A stretch of 64,000 nt of DNA, taken from NCBI RefSeq assembly GCF_005222845.1, contig NZ_STFZ01000018.1, forward strand, positions 372,001 through 436,000. Reading direction: 5' to 3'. This document shows positions 20,035 to 29,189 of this stretch, in pieces. Origin of the DNA: Rhizobium sp. FY34 (GTDB lineage Bacteria; Pseudomonadota; Alphaproteobacteria; Rhizobiales; Rhizobiaceae). Under the pieces are notes generated by a model. That model was given only the letters and a program-made list of their open reading frames with translations. It made no database searches and had not been told where the DNA came from. A program made the translations under genes and the position numbers. Within the stretch, counting starts at the first letter, position 1. Every line of letters starts with the position of its first letter.

Positions 20035-21213
20035 ATGGCGACACTCGCGAAGCCGGACACCCGTCCGAATAATACCCATTTCTCTTCTGGTCCTTGCTCG
20101 AAGCGCCCCGGTTGGTCGCTCGATGCTCTCTCCGACGCACCGCTCGGTCGTTCGCACCGCGCCAAGGTCGGCAAGACGAAGCTGAAGCAGGCCATCGACC
20201 TTACCCGTGAAATTTTGAATGTGCCGGCGGATTACCGTATCGGCATCGTGCCGGCTTCCGATACCGGCGCTGTGGAAATGGCCATGTGGTCACTGCTCGG
20301 CGAGCGCGGCGTGGACATGCTGTCCTGGGAAAGCTTTGGCGCCGGCTGGGTCACCGATGTGGTGAAGCAGCTGAAGCTTGCCGATGTGCGCAAGTTCAAT
20401 GCCGATTACGGCCTGTTGCCGAACCTCTCCGAAGTCGATTTTGACCGCGACGTCGTGTTCACCTGGAATGGTACGACATCTGGCGTGCGCGTGCCGAATG
20501 CCGATTTCATTCCGGCAGACCGCAAGGGCCTGACGATCTGCGACGCAACCTCGGCTGCTTTCGCGCAGGACATGGACTTCGCAAAGCTCGATGTCGTGAC
20601 CTTCTCCTGGCAGAAGGTTCTCGGCGGCGAGGGCGGTCACGGCGTGATCATTCTCAGCCCCCGCGCTGTCGAGCGTCTGACGAGCTATGTGCCGGCCTGG
20701 CCGCTGCCGAAGATCTTCCGCATGACCTCCGGTGGCAAGCTGATCGAAGGCATTTTCGTTGGCGAGACCATCAACACGCCCTCCATGCTCTGCGTCGAGG
20801 ATTATATCGATGCGCTCAACTGGGCAAAGTCGATCGGTGGCCTTGATGCGCTGATGGCGCGTGCCGATGCCAATGCCAAAGTCATCTTCGATTTCGTCGA
20901 TGCCAATGACTGGATTGCCAATCTGGCCGTCGATCCGGCAACCCGTTCCAACACGTCGGTATGCCTGAAGATCGTTGATGCTGACGTGCTGGCGCTCGAC
21001 GCCGACAGCCAAGCAGCCTTTGCCAAGGGCGTTGTGGCGCTCCTGGAAAAGGAAAATGTCGCGCTCGATATCGGCGCCTATCGCGATGCGCCGTCCGGCC
21101 TTCGCATCTGGGCCGGTGCCACGATCGAGACTGCCGATATGCAGGTCGTCATGCCCTGGCTGACCTGGGCCTATGAGACCCAGAAGGCAGCGATGGCCAA
21201 GGCCGCCGCCTGA
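20035..21213 (+). CDS. serC: Phosphoserine aminotransferase SerC
   Basis: SerC makes 3-phosphoserine from 3-phosphohydroxypyruvate in serine synthesis and also serves vitamin B6 synthesis. The 392-aa protein is of the alphaproteobacterial type: [20 protein letters not shown] at the start, [13 protein letters not shown] near 175, and the PLP-binding lysine in [15 protein letters not shown] near 198. It is translated from a structured leader. A perfect hairpin lies between serC and serA. Confidence 0.95.
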   Translation: MATLAKPDTRPNNTHFSSGPCSKRPGWSLDALSDAPLGRSHRAKVGKTKLKQAIDLTREILNVPADYRIGIVPASDTGAVEMAMWSLLGERGVDMLSWESFGAGWVTDVVKQLKLADVRKFNADYGLLPNLSEVDFDRDVVFTWNGTTSGVRVPNADFIPADRKGLTICDATSAAFAQDMDFAKLDVVTFSWQKVLGGEGGHGVIILSPRAVERLTSYVPAWPLPKIFRMTSGGKLIEGIFVGETINTPSMLCVEDYIDALNWAKSIGGLDALMARADANAKVIFDFVDANDWIANLAVDPATRSNTSVCLKIVDADVLALDADSQAAFAKGVVALLEKENVALDIGAYRDAPSGLRIWAGATIETADMQVVMPWLTWAYETQKAAMAKAAA

Positions 21214-21229
21214 AGCATTTGTTTGCTTT

Positions 21230-21260
21230 CGGCTTCGCCTTACGTGGCGAAGCCGCTTTT
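21230..21260 (+). terminator. Terminator-like hairpin between serC and serA
   Basis: CGGCTTCGCC (21230-21239) and GGCGAAGCCG (21246-21255) form a perfect 10-bp stem followed by CTTTTCCC. It may partly end serC transcripts before serA, although the two form one pathway unit. Confidence 0.7.
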
Positions 21261-21312
21261 CCCGATACAGACTGAACCCTTTTTGCTTGAACCCTTCTGA
21301 AGGAGGCCTCTC

Positions 21313-22908
21313 GTGGCACCTCGCGTTCTCGTATCCGACGAACTGTCGGAAACCGCCGTCCAGATTTTCCGCGACCGTGGCGTGGAAGTCGATTTCCAGC
21401 CGCAACTCGGCAAGGATAAGGACAAGCTTGCCGAAATCATTGGCAATTACGATGGTCTCGCCATCCGTTCGGCCACCAAGGCGACGGAAAAGCTGATTGC
21501 TGCGGCGACCAATCTCAAGGTCATCGGTCGCGCCGGCATCGGCGTCGACAATGTCGATATCCCGGCTGCATCGCGCCGCGGTATCATCGTCATGAACACG
21601 CCCTTCGGCAATTCCATCACGACGGCGGAACACGCCATCGCCCTGATGTTTGCCGTTGCCCGCCAGCTGCCGCAGGCCGATGCCTCGACCCAGGCCGGCA
21701 AGTGGGAAAAGTCGAAGTTCATGGGTGTCGAAATCACCGGCAAGGTGCTTGGCGTCATCGGCGCCGGCAATATCGGTTCGATCGTCTGCTCGCGTGCGCT
21801 TGGTCTCAAGATGCATGTTCTGGCCTATGACCCCTTCCTCTCGGCTGAACGCGCCCAGGAAATGGGCGTCACCAAGGTCGAGCTGGACGAACTGCTCGCC
21901 AAGGCCGATTTCATCACGCTGCATGTGCCGATGACCGACAAGACGCGCGGCATCCTCAATAAGGAAGCGCTCGCCAAGACCAAGCCCGGCGTGCGCATCA
22001 TCAACTGCGCCCGTGGTGGCCTGGTGGATGAGGCAGCGCTTGCCGATGCCATCAAGTCCGGCCATGTGGCAGGCGCCGGTTTCGACGTGTTCGAAGTGGA
22101 GCCCGCCAAGGAAAGCCCGCTGTTTGGCCTGCCGAACGTGGTCTGCACGCCGCATCTGGGCGCATCCACCACGGAAGCCCAGGAAAATGTCGCACTTCAG
22201 GTGGCCGAGCAGATGTCGGACTATCTGGTGAAGGGTGCGGTTTCCAACGCCATCAACATGCCGTCGATCACGGCGGAAGAAGCGCCGATTCTGAAGCCGT
22301 TCATTCGGCTTGCCGATGTGATCGGCTCGTTTGCCGGTCAGGTCACCGAGAGCCCGATCAAGGCGATCGAGATCCTCTATGATGGCATCACTGCCAACAT
22401 GAACACCAAGGCGCTGACCTCAGCACTTCTGGCTGGTCTCATCCGCAACCAGGTGTCGGACGTCAACATGGTTTCGGCGCCGATCATGATCAAGGAAAAG
22501 GGCATCGTGCTCTCCGAGGTCAAGCGCGACAAGACCGGCGTCTATGATGGATACATCAAGCTGACGGTGACCACCGAACGCCAGACCCGCTCTGTTGCCG
22601 GCACCGTGTTCTCGGATGGCAAGCCGCGCTTCATCCAGATCAAGGGTATCAATCTCGACGCCGATGTCGGCACGGACATGATCTACATTTCCAACACCGA
22701 CGTTCCCGGCATGATCGGCTTCATGGGTACGACGCTCGGCAATGCCGGCGTCAATATTGCCAACTTCCAGCTCGGCCGCGAGAAGGAAAGTGGCGATGCC
22801 ATCGCGCTTCTTTACGTGGACGGCCCGGTGCAAAAGGCCGTTCTCGACCAGCTGCTCGCCAACCCGGCCATCAAGCAGGCCAAGCCCCTGACCTTCAACG
22901 TGGAATGA
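21313..22908 (+). CDS. serA: D-3-phosphoglycerate dehydrogenase SerA
   Basis: This 531-aa enzyme makes the first step of serine synthesis, 3-phosphoglycerate to 3-phosphohydroxypyruvate with NAD. The catalytic domain has GRAGIGVDNVD near 75, the Rossmann motif VIGAGNIGS near 146-154, INCARGGLVDEAAL near 232, and the His in CTPHLGAST near 279. It is the long form, with an intervening domain and a C-terminal ACT domain from about 455 (MIYISNTDVPGMIGFMG), which senses serine in the family. It starts at GTG 21313 after AAGGAGG. Confidence 0.96.
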   Translation: MAPRVLVSDELSETAVQIFRDRGVEVDFQPQLGKDKDKLAEIIGNYDGLAIRSATKATEKLIAAATNLKVIGRAGIGVDNVDIPAASRRGIIVMNTPFGNSITTAEHAIALMFAVARQLPQADASTQAGKWEKSKFMGVEITGKVLGVIGAGNIGSIVCSRALGLKMHVLAYDPFLSAERAQEMGVTKVELDELLAKADFITLHVPMTDKTRGILNKEALAKTKPGVRIINCARGGLVDEAALADAIKSGHVAGAGFDVFEVEPAKESPLFGLPNVVCTPHLGASTTEAQENVALQVAEQMSDYLVKGAVSNAINMPSITAEEAPILKPFIRLADVIGSFAGQVTESPIKAIEILYDGITANMNTKALTSALLAGLIRNQVSDVNMVSAPIMIKEKGIVLSEVKRDKTGVYDGYIKLTVTTERQTRSVAGTVFSDGKPRFIQIKGINLDADVGTDMIYISNTDVPGMIGFMGTTLGNAGVNIANFQLGREKESGDAIALLYVDGPVQKAVLDQLLANPAIKQAKPLTFNVE

Positions 22909-22931
22909 TCTGATCGACCTTCCAGGACTAT

Positions 22932-22966
22932 GGAGCCCGGCCGGATGTTTCCGCGCCGGGCCTTTT
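22932..22966 (+). terminator. Rho-independent terminator after serA
   Basis: GCCCGGC (22935-22941) pairs with GCCGGGC (22955-22961), followed by CTTTTC. Confidence 0.78.
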
Positions 22967-23111
22967 CATGCGCCGTTAACTGAAAATAGTCTGTTCTCAC
23001 TTCTGTTTGATCGAAAAAGCGTCAAAAGTGTAAGGCGGGATCTAAAACCTGCGCGGAACCTCTCTATATTCATGCCATGGTCCGCCATCGCGGATGGATG
23101 AGGAGAGAGAG

Positions 23112-24125
23112 ATGTTTTCTACACTTCGGCGCTTCAAGCACGTTCTGTCCGTGCTGGCCGTGGGGATGGTTGTTTCACTGGCTGCTGTCGATTTTGCCGA
23201 AGCGCGCCGCGCGGGTAGCAGTGGCGTTGGCAGCCGGGGCACGCGCACCTTTGCTGCGCCGCCTTCGACAAACACCGCGCCCGCACCGGCCGCGCCGATT
23301 CAGCGTACCATGACGCCGAACCAGGCCACCAGTCCGGCAACGCCCAATGCGGCTGCCTCGCAGGCTGCAGCTCCCCAGCGTCGCGGTCTGTTCGGCGGCT
23401 TTGGCGGCGGTATCCTCGGCGGCCTGTTCCTTGGTGGCATGCTCGGCATGCTGATGGGCAATGGCTTTGGCGGCATGGCCGGCATGCTGGGAATGCTGTT
23501 CCAGATGCTGCTGATCGGTGGCCTGATTTTCCTCGCCATGCGCTTCTTTGCCCGTCGCCAGCAGCCGGCAACCAGCACGCCGTCTGGCCGTTCCAACTAT
23601 GATGCGCCCCAGCAGGGCGGTCAGCCGGGTGGCTTCAAGATCCCGCAAATGGGTTCGCTGGGTGGCAGTGTAGCTGCGGCGCCGGCAAAGCCGCGCGTGG
23701 CATCTGCGGCAACCGATGAAATCGGCATTACCGGCCGCGACCTCGACCTGTTCGAAAAGCTGCTGACCGATGTCCAGACCGCCTATGGCAAGGAAGACTA
23801 TGCCAAGCTGCGTGGTCTGATGACGCCGGAAGCCATGTCCTATATGGCCGAAGAGCTTGGCGAAAATGCCACCAATGGCCAGCGCAACGACGTGTCGGAT
23901 GTCCAGCTTCTGCAGGGCGATCTGGCGGAATCCTGGCGCGAAAATGGTCAGGAATACGCAACTGTCGCGCTGCGTTACCAGAGCGTCGACGTGATGCGCG
24001 ACCGCAATACGAATGCCGTTGTTTCAGGTGACGCGTCCAAGCCGTCGGAAGCAACCGAAATCTGGACCTTCGTGCGCAAGCCCGGCATGGAATGGAAGCT
24101 TTCCGCCATTCAGGGCACGAACTAA
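23112..24125 (+). CDS. Tim44/TimA-domain protein, membrane-associated
   Basis: The 337-aa protein has an N-terminal signal or anchor (VLSVLAVGMVVSLAAVDFAEA) and a Pro/Ala/Thr-rich stretch. A Gly/Met/Leu-rich hydrophobic block lies at residues 95-145 (GGILGGLFLGGMLGMLMGNG). The C-terminal Tim44-like domain is at about 205-337 (DLDLFEKLLTDVQTAYGKED, WTFVRKPGMEWKLSAIQG). Bacterial TimA-type proteins are linked to membrane protein biogenesis, but the role is not settled. AGGAGAGAGAG precedes the ATG at 23112. Confidence 0.82.
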   Translation: MFSTLRRFKHVLSVLAVGMVVSLAAVDFAEARRAGSSGVGSRGTRTFAAPPSTNTAPAPAAPIQRTMTPNQATSPATPNAAASQAAAPQRRGLFGGFGGGILGGLFLGGMLGMLMGNGFGGMAGMLGMLFQMLLIGGLIFLAMRFFARRQQPATSTPSGRSNYDAPQQGGQPGGFKIPQMGSLGGSVAAAPAKPRVASAATDEIGITGRDLDLFEKLLTDVQTAYGKEDYAKLRGLMTPEAMSYMAEELGENATNGQRNDVSDVQLLQGDLAESWRENGQEYATVALRYQSVDVMRDRNTNAVVSGDASKPSEATEIWTFVRKPGMEWKLSAIQGTN

Positions 24126-24180
24126 GGCTTCAAAGCCGGGCGCATATGTTTTCGTCCGGCCGACCATCGCAGAACTGATC

Positions 24181-24210
24181 AAGGGCTCGGCCATAGGCTG
24201 AGCCCTTTTT
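24181..24210 (+). terminator. Rho-independent terminator after the Tim44-domain gene
   Basis: AAGGGCTCGGCC (24181-24192), an ATA loop and GGCTGAGCCCTT form a 12-bp stem with one mismatch, overlapping a T run. Confidence 0.88.
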
Positions 24211-24292
24211 GCTGAGCTGCTGAAACGCGGGCAGGCCGGCTTGTCGGGCTTTGACCCTGTTCCTTGCCGCGATGCACCCTAGTTTCTTCGGC

Positions 24293-25420
24293 ATGGAACA
24301 AACTCTCCACCCCTATTTCCGCCTTGCGACTGACTGGATACCCGATTGGCTGCTCAGCATGGCCGTCCTTGTCCTCGCGCTTCTGTTCGCCTGGTTCCTC
24401 CACCACATCGTCTTTCGCCTGCTGACGCGCATCGTGGCGGAGCGCGATCTGTTCTGGCGCTCGCTGGTGTCGCGCAATCGCCGCCCCTTGCGGCTGGGCC
24501 TTGTGGTCTTGATGCTGGTGCCGGCCGTTTCCATCGCGCCGCTCACCGACCAGCAGGGCGAGATCATCCGCCATCTGCTGCTGCTTGCCTTCATCCTGCT
24601 GCTGGGCTGGATGGCGCGGGCGGCGCTGCATATCTGGCTGACGATCTATCTGCGGCGCTTCAAGCTGGATGCGGAAGATAATCTTCTGGCTCGAAAGCAT
24701 GTCACGCAGTCGCGCATTCTGGAACGGGTGGCGGCCATCCTCATCGTTGCCTTCACGCTGTCGGCCGCCCTGATGAGCTTTCCGGCGGTGCGCCAGTATG
24801 GCGTGTCGCTGATGGCCTCTGCCGGCGTGGCCGGCATCGTGCTCGGTCTGGCGCTGCAACCGCTGCTGAAGAACCTGTTTGCCGGTATCCAGCTGGCGAT
24901 TACCCAGCCGATCCGCATTGATGATGCGCTGATCGTCGAGGGGGAGTGGGGCAAGGTCGAGGAGATCACCGCAACCTATGTCGTGGTCAAGCTCTGGGAC
25001 TGGCGGCGGATGATCCTGCCGCTCGGCTATTTCATCGAGACGCCCTTCCAAAACTGGACGCGGGAAGGATCGGCCCTCATTGGCACGGTGATGATCTATC
25101 TCGATTACACGGTGCCGGTGGAGAGCGTCCGCCGCAAGGTGGAGGAGATTGCCGCGAATTCGCCGCTCTGGGACCGCCAGGTGGTGAATGTGGCGGTGAC
25201 GGATTTTCGTGAAAACGTCATGGAAATCCGCATTCTCGTCTCCGCCGCCGATGGCGGGCGCACGTTTGATCTGCGCTGCGAGATGCGCGAGAAACTCATC
25301 GATTATATTCAGCGCGACTATCCCAATGCGCTGCCCAAGGTGAGGGCGCAATCGCCTGACGGACAGGAATTGCGCAATGCGGCACTTGCTGAGAGCAGCG
25401 GACGGGTGGTGCAGGGGTGA
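24293..25420 (+). CDS. Mechanosensitive ion channel, MscS family
   Basis: The protein is about 375 aa from the ATG at 24293 (MEQTLHPYF). In-frame alternatives are ATG 24272 and TTG 24251; none has a clear ribosome site. It has four hydrophobic helices (about residues 18-38, 65-85, 92-115 and 145-180). The pore-lining segment reads SLMASAGVAGIVLGLALQ, followed by the beta-domain hallmark IQLAITQPIRIDDAL and the cytoplasmic cage. It should release solutes under osmotic downshock. Confidence 0.88.
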   Translation: MEQTLHPYFRLATDWIPDWLLSMAVLVLALLFAWFLHHIVFRLLTRIVAERDLFWRSLVSRNRRPLRLGLVVLMLVPAVSIAPLTDQQGEIIRHLLLLAFILLLGWMARAALHIWLTIYLRRFKLDAEDNLLARKHVTQSRILERVAAILIVAFTLSAALMSFPAVRQYGVSLMASAGVAGIVLGLALQPLLKNLFAGIQLAITQPIRIDDALIVEGEWGKVEEITATYVVVKLWDWRRMILPLGYFIETPFQNWTREGSALIGTVMIYLDYTVPVESVRRKVEEIAANSPLWDRQVVNVAVTDFRENVMEIRILVSAADGGRTFDLRCEMREKLIDYIQRDYPNALPKVRAQSPDGQELRNAALAESSGRVVQG

Positions 25421-25563
25421 TGAATACACTGCAAACCTTGCGTTTTGGTCGTTTCCTTTCTATATCCGGGCTTGGCGGCAGGGCGGCGAATGCTAGAGCC
25501 GGTAAGCCGATGGCAAATGCGCTGGGGCGCTGAGGCGCCAAAGAGACCTTAAAGAGAGTTCCT

Positions 25564-26760
25564 GTGAATACGCTGGATTTTGACAAGAGGCCGGAGGATA
25601 CGCGCGTCGTCGTGGCGATGTCGGGCGGCGTGGATTCTTCCGTGGTCGCGGGCCTGCTGAAGCGCCAGGGCTATGATGTGCTTGGCATCACGTTGCAGCT
25701 TTACGATCATGGCGCAGCCGTTCACCGGGCAGGCTCCTGCTGTGCCGGCCAGGATATCGATGATGCGCGCCGTGTGTCGGAGACGCTTGGCATTCCCCAT
25801 TATGTGCTGGACTATGAAAAGCGCTTTCGCGAAACGGTGATCAACCCGTTTGCCGAAGCCTATGCCATGGGCGAGACGCCGATCCCCTGCGTGGCCTGCA
25901 ACCAGACGGTCAAGTTCGCCGATCTTCTGGCAACGGCCAAGGAACTGGGCGCCGATGCGCTGGCGACCGGCCATTACATCCGCTCAAGTGCCAATCCATC
26001 ATTCGACAATCCCAGCCGAAGGGCGCTGTTCCGGCCCATCGATGCCGATCGCGACCAGAGCTGGTTCCTGTTTGCCACCACCCAGGAGCAGATCGATTAT
26101 CTGCGCTTCCCGCTGGGTGGCATGTCAAAGGCGGATGTGCGCCTCCTGGCCGAAGAGATGGGCCTCGTTGTTGCCAAGAAGGCCGATAGTCAGGACATCT
26201 GTTTCGTGCCGCAGGGCAAATACGCCGATATCATCAACAAGGTGCGGCCGAATGCGGCGCTGGTCGGCGATATCGTGCATATGGACGGGCGCGTTCTTGG
26301 CCGCCACGAGGGTATTCTGCATTACACGATCGGTCAGCGTAAGGGGCTGGGCGTTGCCACCGGCGAGCCGCTTTACGTAGTCTATCTCGATGCGCGCGGC
26401 CGTCGGGTGATCGTCGGTCCGAAGGAAGCGCTCGATACACGGCGCGTCTATCTGCGCGATGTCAACTGGATCGGCGATGGCAGCCTGGCGGAGGATGCGC
26501 GGGCGGGATTTGCCTGTTTCGCCAAGGTGCGCTCTACGCGCCCGCCGACACCGGCGACGCTTTTTGCCGACGAGAGAGGCGTATACGTCGATCTGGCGCT
26601 GGGCGAGGCGGGCATTGCGCCCGGCCAGGCCTGCGTACTCTATTCGGCAGAAGGGGCAGATGCCCGCGTCTATGGCGGCGGTTTCATCGAGCGCTCGGAA
26701 CGGGCAGCCGAAGCCGAAGCCTCGCTGAAGGCGCTTCTTGCCGCTCCCGTTGCAGCCTGA
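25564..26760 (+). CDS. mnmA: tRNA-specific 2-thiouridylase MnmA
   Basis: The enzyme adds sulfur to U34 of tRNA-Lys, -Glu and -Gln. The 398-aa protein has the PP-loop SGGVDS at residues 20-25, the catalytic Cys in [10 protein letters not shown] near 103, the partner Cys in [12 protein letters not shown] near 201, and [11 protein letters not shown] near 255. It starts at GTG 25564 with AAAGAGAG upstream. It ends 135 bases before tRNA-Met. Confidence 0.95.
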   Translation: MNTLDFDKRPEDTRVVVAMSGGVDSSVVAGLLKRQGYDVLGITLQLYDHGAAVHRAGSCCAGQDIDDARRVSETLGIPHYVLDYEKRFRETVINPFAEAYAMGETPIPCVACNQTVKFADLLATAKELGADALATGHYIRSSANPSFDNPSRRALFRPIDADRDQSWFLFATTQEQIDYLRFPLGGMSKADVRLLAEEMGLVVAKKADSQDICFVPQGKYADIINKVRPNAALVGDIVHMDGRVLGRHEGILHYTIGQRKGLGVATGEPLYVVYLDARGRRVIVGPKEALDTRRVYLRDVNWIGDGSLAEDARAGFACFAKVRSTRPPTPATLFADERGVYVDLALGEAGIAPGQACVLYSAEGADARVYGGGFIERSERAAEAEASLKALLAAPVAA

Positions 26761-26814
26761 GCGGCACTTGCGACAAGGCTATGGAAAACCAGCGGCTTTT
26801 TGCAAGAACCGCGC

Positions 26815-26843
26815 TTGACTTTGCCGGGAGCATCGCCTTATAA
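26815..26843 (+). promoter_or_regulatory. Sigma-70-type promoter of tRNA-Met
   Basis: TTGACT (26815-26820), a 17-base spacer and TTATAA (26838-26843) lie 52 bases before the mature tRNA. Confidence 0.72.
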
Positions 26844-26895
26844 GCCCCCCAGCACGCCGGACGGGTCATATATTCGACACACGGCAGTCGCTCTT

Positions 26896-26972
26896 GGCGG
26901 GGTAGCTCAGTTGGTGAGAGCGCAGGATTCATAACCCTGAGGTCGGCGGTTCAATTCCGCCCCCCGCTACCA
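26896..26972 (+). tRNA. tRNA-Met (CAT anticodon, elongator type)
   Basis: The 77-base cloverleaf has a GGCGGGG acceptor 5' strand pairing with CCCCGCT (first pair G-T), D-stem GCTC/GAGC and an anticodon loop reading TTCATAA. The T-arm is GGCGG-TTCAATT-CCGCC, and CCA is encoded at 26970-26972. The unstable first acceptor pair could suggest an initiator, but the anticodon stem lacks the three G-C pairs of initiators (it is GCAGGAT...CCCTGAG in outline), so the elongator is preferred. A CAT tRNA modified to tRNA-Ile by TilS is a less likely alternative. Confidence 0.93.
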
Positions 26973-27034
26973 AAATCACCGGAATTTCAAAGAGATGTCT
27001 CGTCGCCTGAAGAGGTTGGGCGGTCGGTAAGGTC

Positions 27035-27058
27035 CAGAGCGGGCGCGTGCCCGCTCTG
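27035..27058. terminator. Perfect hairpin between tRNA-Met and the convergent XRE gene
   Basis: CAGAGCGGGC and GCCCGCTCTG form a 10-bp stem with loop GCGT. No T run follows on either strand, so it may be a weak bidirectional terminator or a processing structure. Confidence 0.5.
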
Positions 27059-27072
27059 CAGTCGTCTGAAGA

Positions 27073-27294
27073 TTACAGCACCAGCTGCGGCAGTTTCAGC
27101 GCACTCGCAACGCGGCGCAGGTGCACCTCGTCCTTGTCGGCGCCGGTTTCGATCGCCTGCAGTTCCGCGACCGTCAGGCCGCAGGTGATGGCGAGCTCTT
27201 CCAGGCTATATCCGCTGGCACGACGGCCCTCGGCGATGGCTTCCGCCACGGAAATCGGGCGGCTCTGGTCGAATTTGGTCTGGGACAATGTCAT
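27073..27294 (-). CDS. Small XRE-family helix-turn-helix protein
   Basis: The 73-aa protein is almost entirely one HTH domain: VAEAIAEGRRASGYSLEELAITCGLTVAELQAIE, then HLRRVASALKLPQLVL. AAGGAG lies before the ATG. It stands alone, with no partner toxin seen next to it. It is probably a DNA-binding regulator of unknown target. Confidence 0.82.
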   Translation of the reverse strand: MTLSQTKFDQSRPISVAEAIAEGRRASGYSLEELAITCGLTVAELQAIETGADKDEVHLRRVASALKLPQLVL

Positions 27295-27689
27295 TTCAAC
27301 TCCTTTGGTAGTGCCGACCGTGGTCGGGAATATTGGGCATCAGCTCAAAGGATGCTGCGGTTTACGCAATACGCCTGCTGCAGCGCAACATAGATAGACC
27401 TTTTCCGCACGGAGTCCAAGTCCTTGCGGATGGGCGGTCCGAGGCCTCGAAACGGGCCAGCTGCAGGTGTCGTCACCCATGTCTGTTTCCTTGATATCAT
27501 GGGCGCGTTAGCAAGTGATCCTCTGATTATATTCAATTCTTCTTATTTGGCATATCTCTCTCAATTTGCGTCTTTCAATGCTGCAGAGACAGGGCAAAAG
27601 GGTATTTGACGGGCGAGATCTTGACCTTTTCTCGCAGCTGCGTTGAACTCACCGGTGAGCATGATGCTCGTCCAACCGGAGGCTTCACG
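27295..27689. other. Intergenic region, 395 bases, no gene recognised
   Basis: The stretch lies between two divergent small genes and should hold both promoters. The part at 27505-27580 is AT-richer than its surroundings. Short frames here have no ribosome site or recognisable product. Confidence 0.5.
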
Positions 27690-27878
27690 ATGATTGGTGG
27701 CTTGACCCTGTTTGGTTTCGATCTGTTTGGCCTTGCCCAGCGTTCGCAGGCGCGCAAGGAACTGCACAACGTTGCATCAGAGCGCGAGGTTGCGCCGCCG
27801 GAAAAAGAATCTTCCGAGCGGCAGGACAGGCGCGATCCGTCCGACTATTATTTCTGGGGCATGTACCCCATCTACTGA
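27690..27878 (+). CDS. Hypothetical 62-aa protein
   Basis: The frame starts at an ATG 7 bases after GGAGG (about 27678). The first 15 residues are hydrophobic (MIGGLTLFGFDLFGL), the middle is highly charged, and the end is strikingly aromatic (DYYFWGMYPIY). No family is recognised. The strong ribosome site supports translation. Confidence 0.55.
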   Translation: MIGGLTLFGFDLFGLAQRSQARKELHNVASEREVAPPEKESSERQDRRDPSDYYFWGMYPIY

Positions 27879-28091
27879 ATGATCAGCAAAGCAGCGGCCG
27901 TGTTGTCCATCGGCGGGGTTGACGTTGCGCACTGTTCGGCCGAATTTTCTGCGGCCGTCATGCGATGGATCAAACAAATTGCCGTCCTGCGTGTTAGCGA
28001 TTTGCTGCGGGGAGAGTGCACGCTGTGCGCCCCGCTTTCCTGCTGCTTGTCTCCCGCTTGCAGCTATCGCTGGCCATGATCAGGATCGCGC

Positions 28092-29063
28092 ATGACCCCT
28101 ATTCTCTGCATCACACTCAATCCCACGCTCGACCTCTCCAATGATGTCGATCGCGTCATGCCCACCCACAAGATGCGGGTGCGCAACCAGCGCCAGGATG
28201 TCGGCGGCGGCGGCATCAATGTCGCGCGCGTCATCACCGAACTCGGGGGGCAGGCGGAGGCGCTGGTCCTCTCCGGCGGCGCAAGCGGCATCCTTCTGGA
28301 GGAATCGCTAAATCGCCTTGCTGTCGGCCTGCACCTCTTTCCGATAGGGGGCTCCGTGCGCATCGCCTTCATGGTGCATGAGGATACGACCAATCTCGAA
28401 TATCGGTTCGTGCCGGAAGGGCCGCTGGTCAGCGAGGCAGAGGTTGCGCCGATCTTCGATTTCCTGCGCACGCACCGGGCCGATTATGTGGTGGCAAGCG
28501 GCAGCCTGCCGCGCGGAGTGGCGGCCGATACCTATGCGCGCATGGCGAAACTGACGACAGATGCCGGTGCGCGCTTCGTGCTGGATGCATCTGGCGAACC
28601 GCTGGCGGCGGCGCTGGCTGAAGGTGGCATCTTCCTCTTCAAACCTAGCCTCAGCGAGTTGGAACGGCTTGTCGGCCATTCGCTGGATAATGAGACCGCC
28701 GCCAAGGTCTGCGCCGATCTTGTGGCCCGTGGGGCCGCCCGCCATGTGGCGCTGACGCTTGGCGAAGACGGCGCCATGCTTGTGGGGCCCGATGGCGCGC
28801 TGCCGCTGCCGGCCATCAAGGTGCCTGTCCGCTCAGCTGTCGGTGCTGGCGACAGCTTTGTGGGTGCCATGGTCTGGGCCCTGTCGCAGGGGCAGGAGAT
28901 GGCTGAGGCCTTTCGCTTCGGGCTTGCCGCCGGTGCTGCGGCGGTCATGACGCCCGGAACTGAACTTTGCCGCAAGGAGGATATCCTGACCCTTTATGCG
29001 CAGGCCTGTGCTCTGCGCCACGAAGAAAAGGCCGGCGCCTGGCTTCAGGTTGCGCAGCGCTGA
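28092..29063 (+). CDS. PfkB-family sugar kinase (1-phosphofructokinase/6-phosphofructokinase 2-like)
   Basis: The 323-aa protein has the PfkB signatures: DVGGGGINVARVITELGG near residue 37 and the catalytic-base motif SAVGAGDSFVGAM near 249-261. The start ITLNPTLDLS is typical of the LacC/FruK/PfkB subgroup that phosphorylates fructose phosphates or tagatose-6-P. There is no fru PTS next to it. A tandem universal stress protein follows after 126 bases. Confidence 0.85.
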   Translation: MTPILCITLNPTLDLSNDVDRVMPTHKMRVRNQRQDVGGGGINVARVITELGGQAEALVLSGGASGILLEESLNRLAVGLHLFPIGGSVRIAFMVHEDTTNLEYRFVPEGPLVSEAEVAPIFDFLRTHRADYVVASGSLPRGVAADTYARMAKLTTDAGARFVLDASGEPLAAALAEGGIFLFKPSLSELERLVGHSLDNETAAKVCADLVARGAARHVALTLGEDGAMLVGPDGALPLPAIKVPVRSAVGAGDSFVGAMVWALSQGQEMAEAFRFGLAAGAAAVMTPGTELCRKEDILTLYAQACALRHEEKAGAWLQVAQR

Positions 29064-29100
29064 CCTCGCTTTGAGGAAATACGACTGTCCGTCGCGTCAT

Positions 29101-29114
29101 TTGATGAAAGTCAT
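29101..29114 (+). promoter_or_regulatory. Near-consensus FNR/FixK-type site upstream of the universal stress gene
   Basis: TTGATGAAAGTCAT matches TTGAT-N4-RTCAA except for the last base, and ends 75 bases before the ATG. Universal stress genes are frequent targets of this regulator group. Confidence 0.35.
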
Positions 29115-29189
29115 AGGCGCACGGCAAAATTGAGCCTAGCCTTCCCGTAATCGGGGCGCAAAGCCATCGGATGACAAGGGAGAAGAGCC

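Noticed and set aside
20290..22155. 621-codon antisense frame covering serC and serA
   Set aside because: Same reason: composition shadow across two well-supported genes and the terminator between them.
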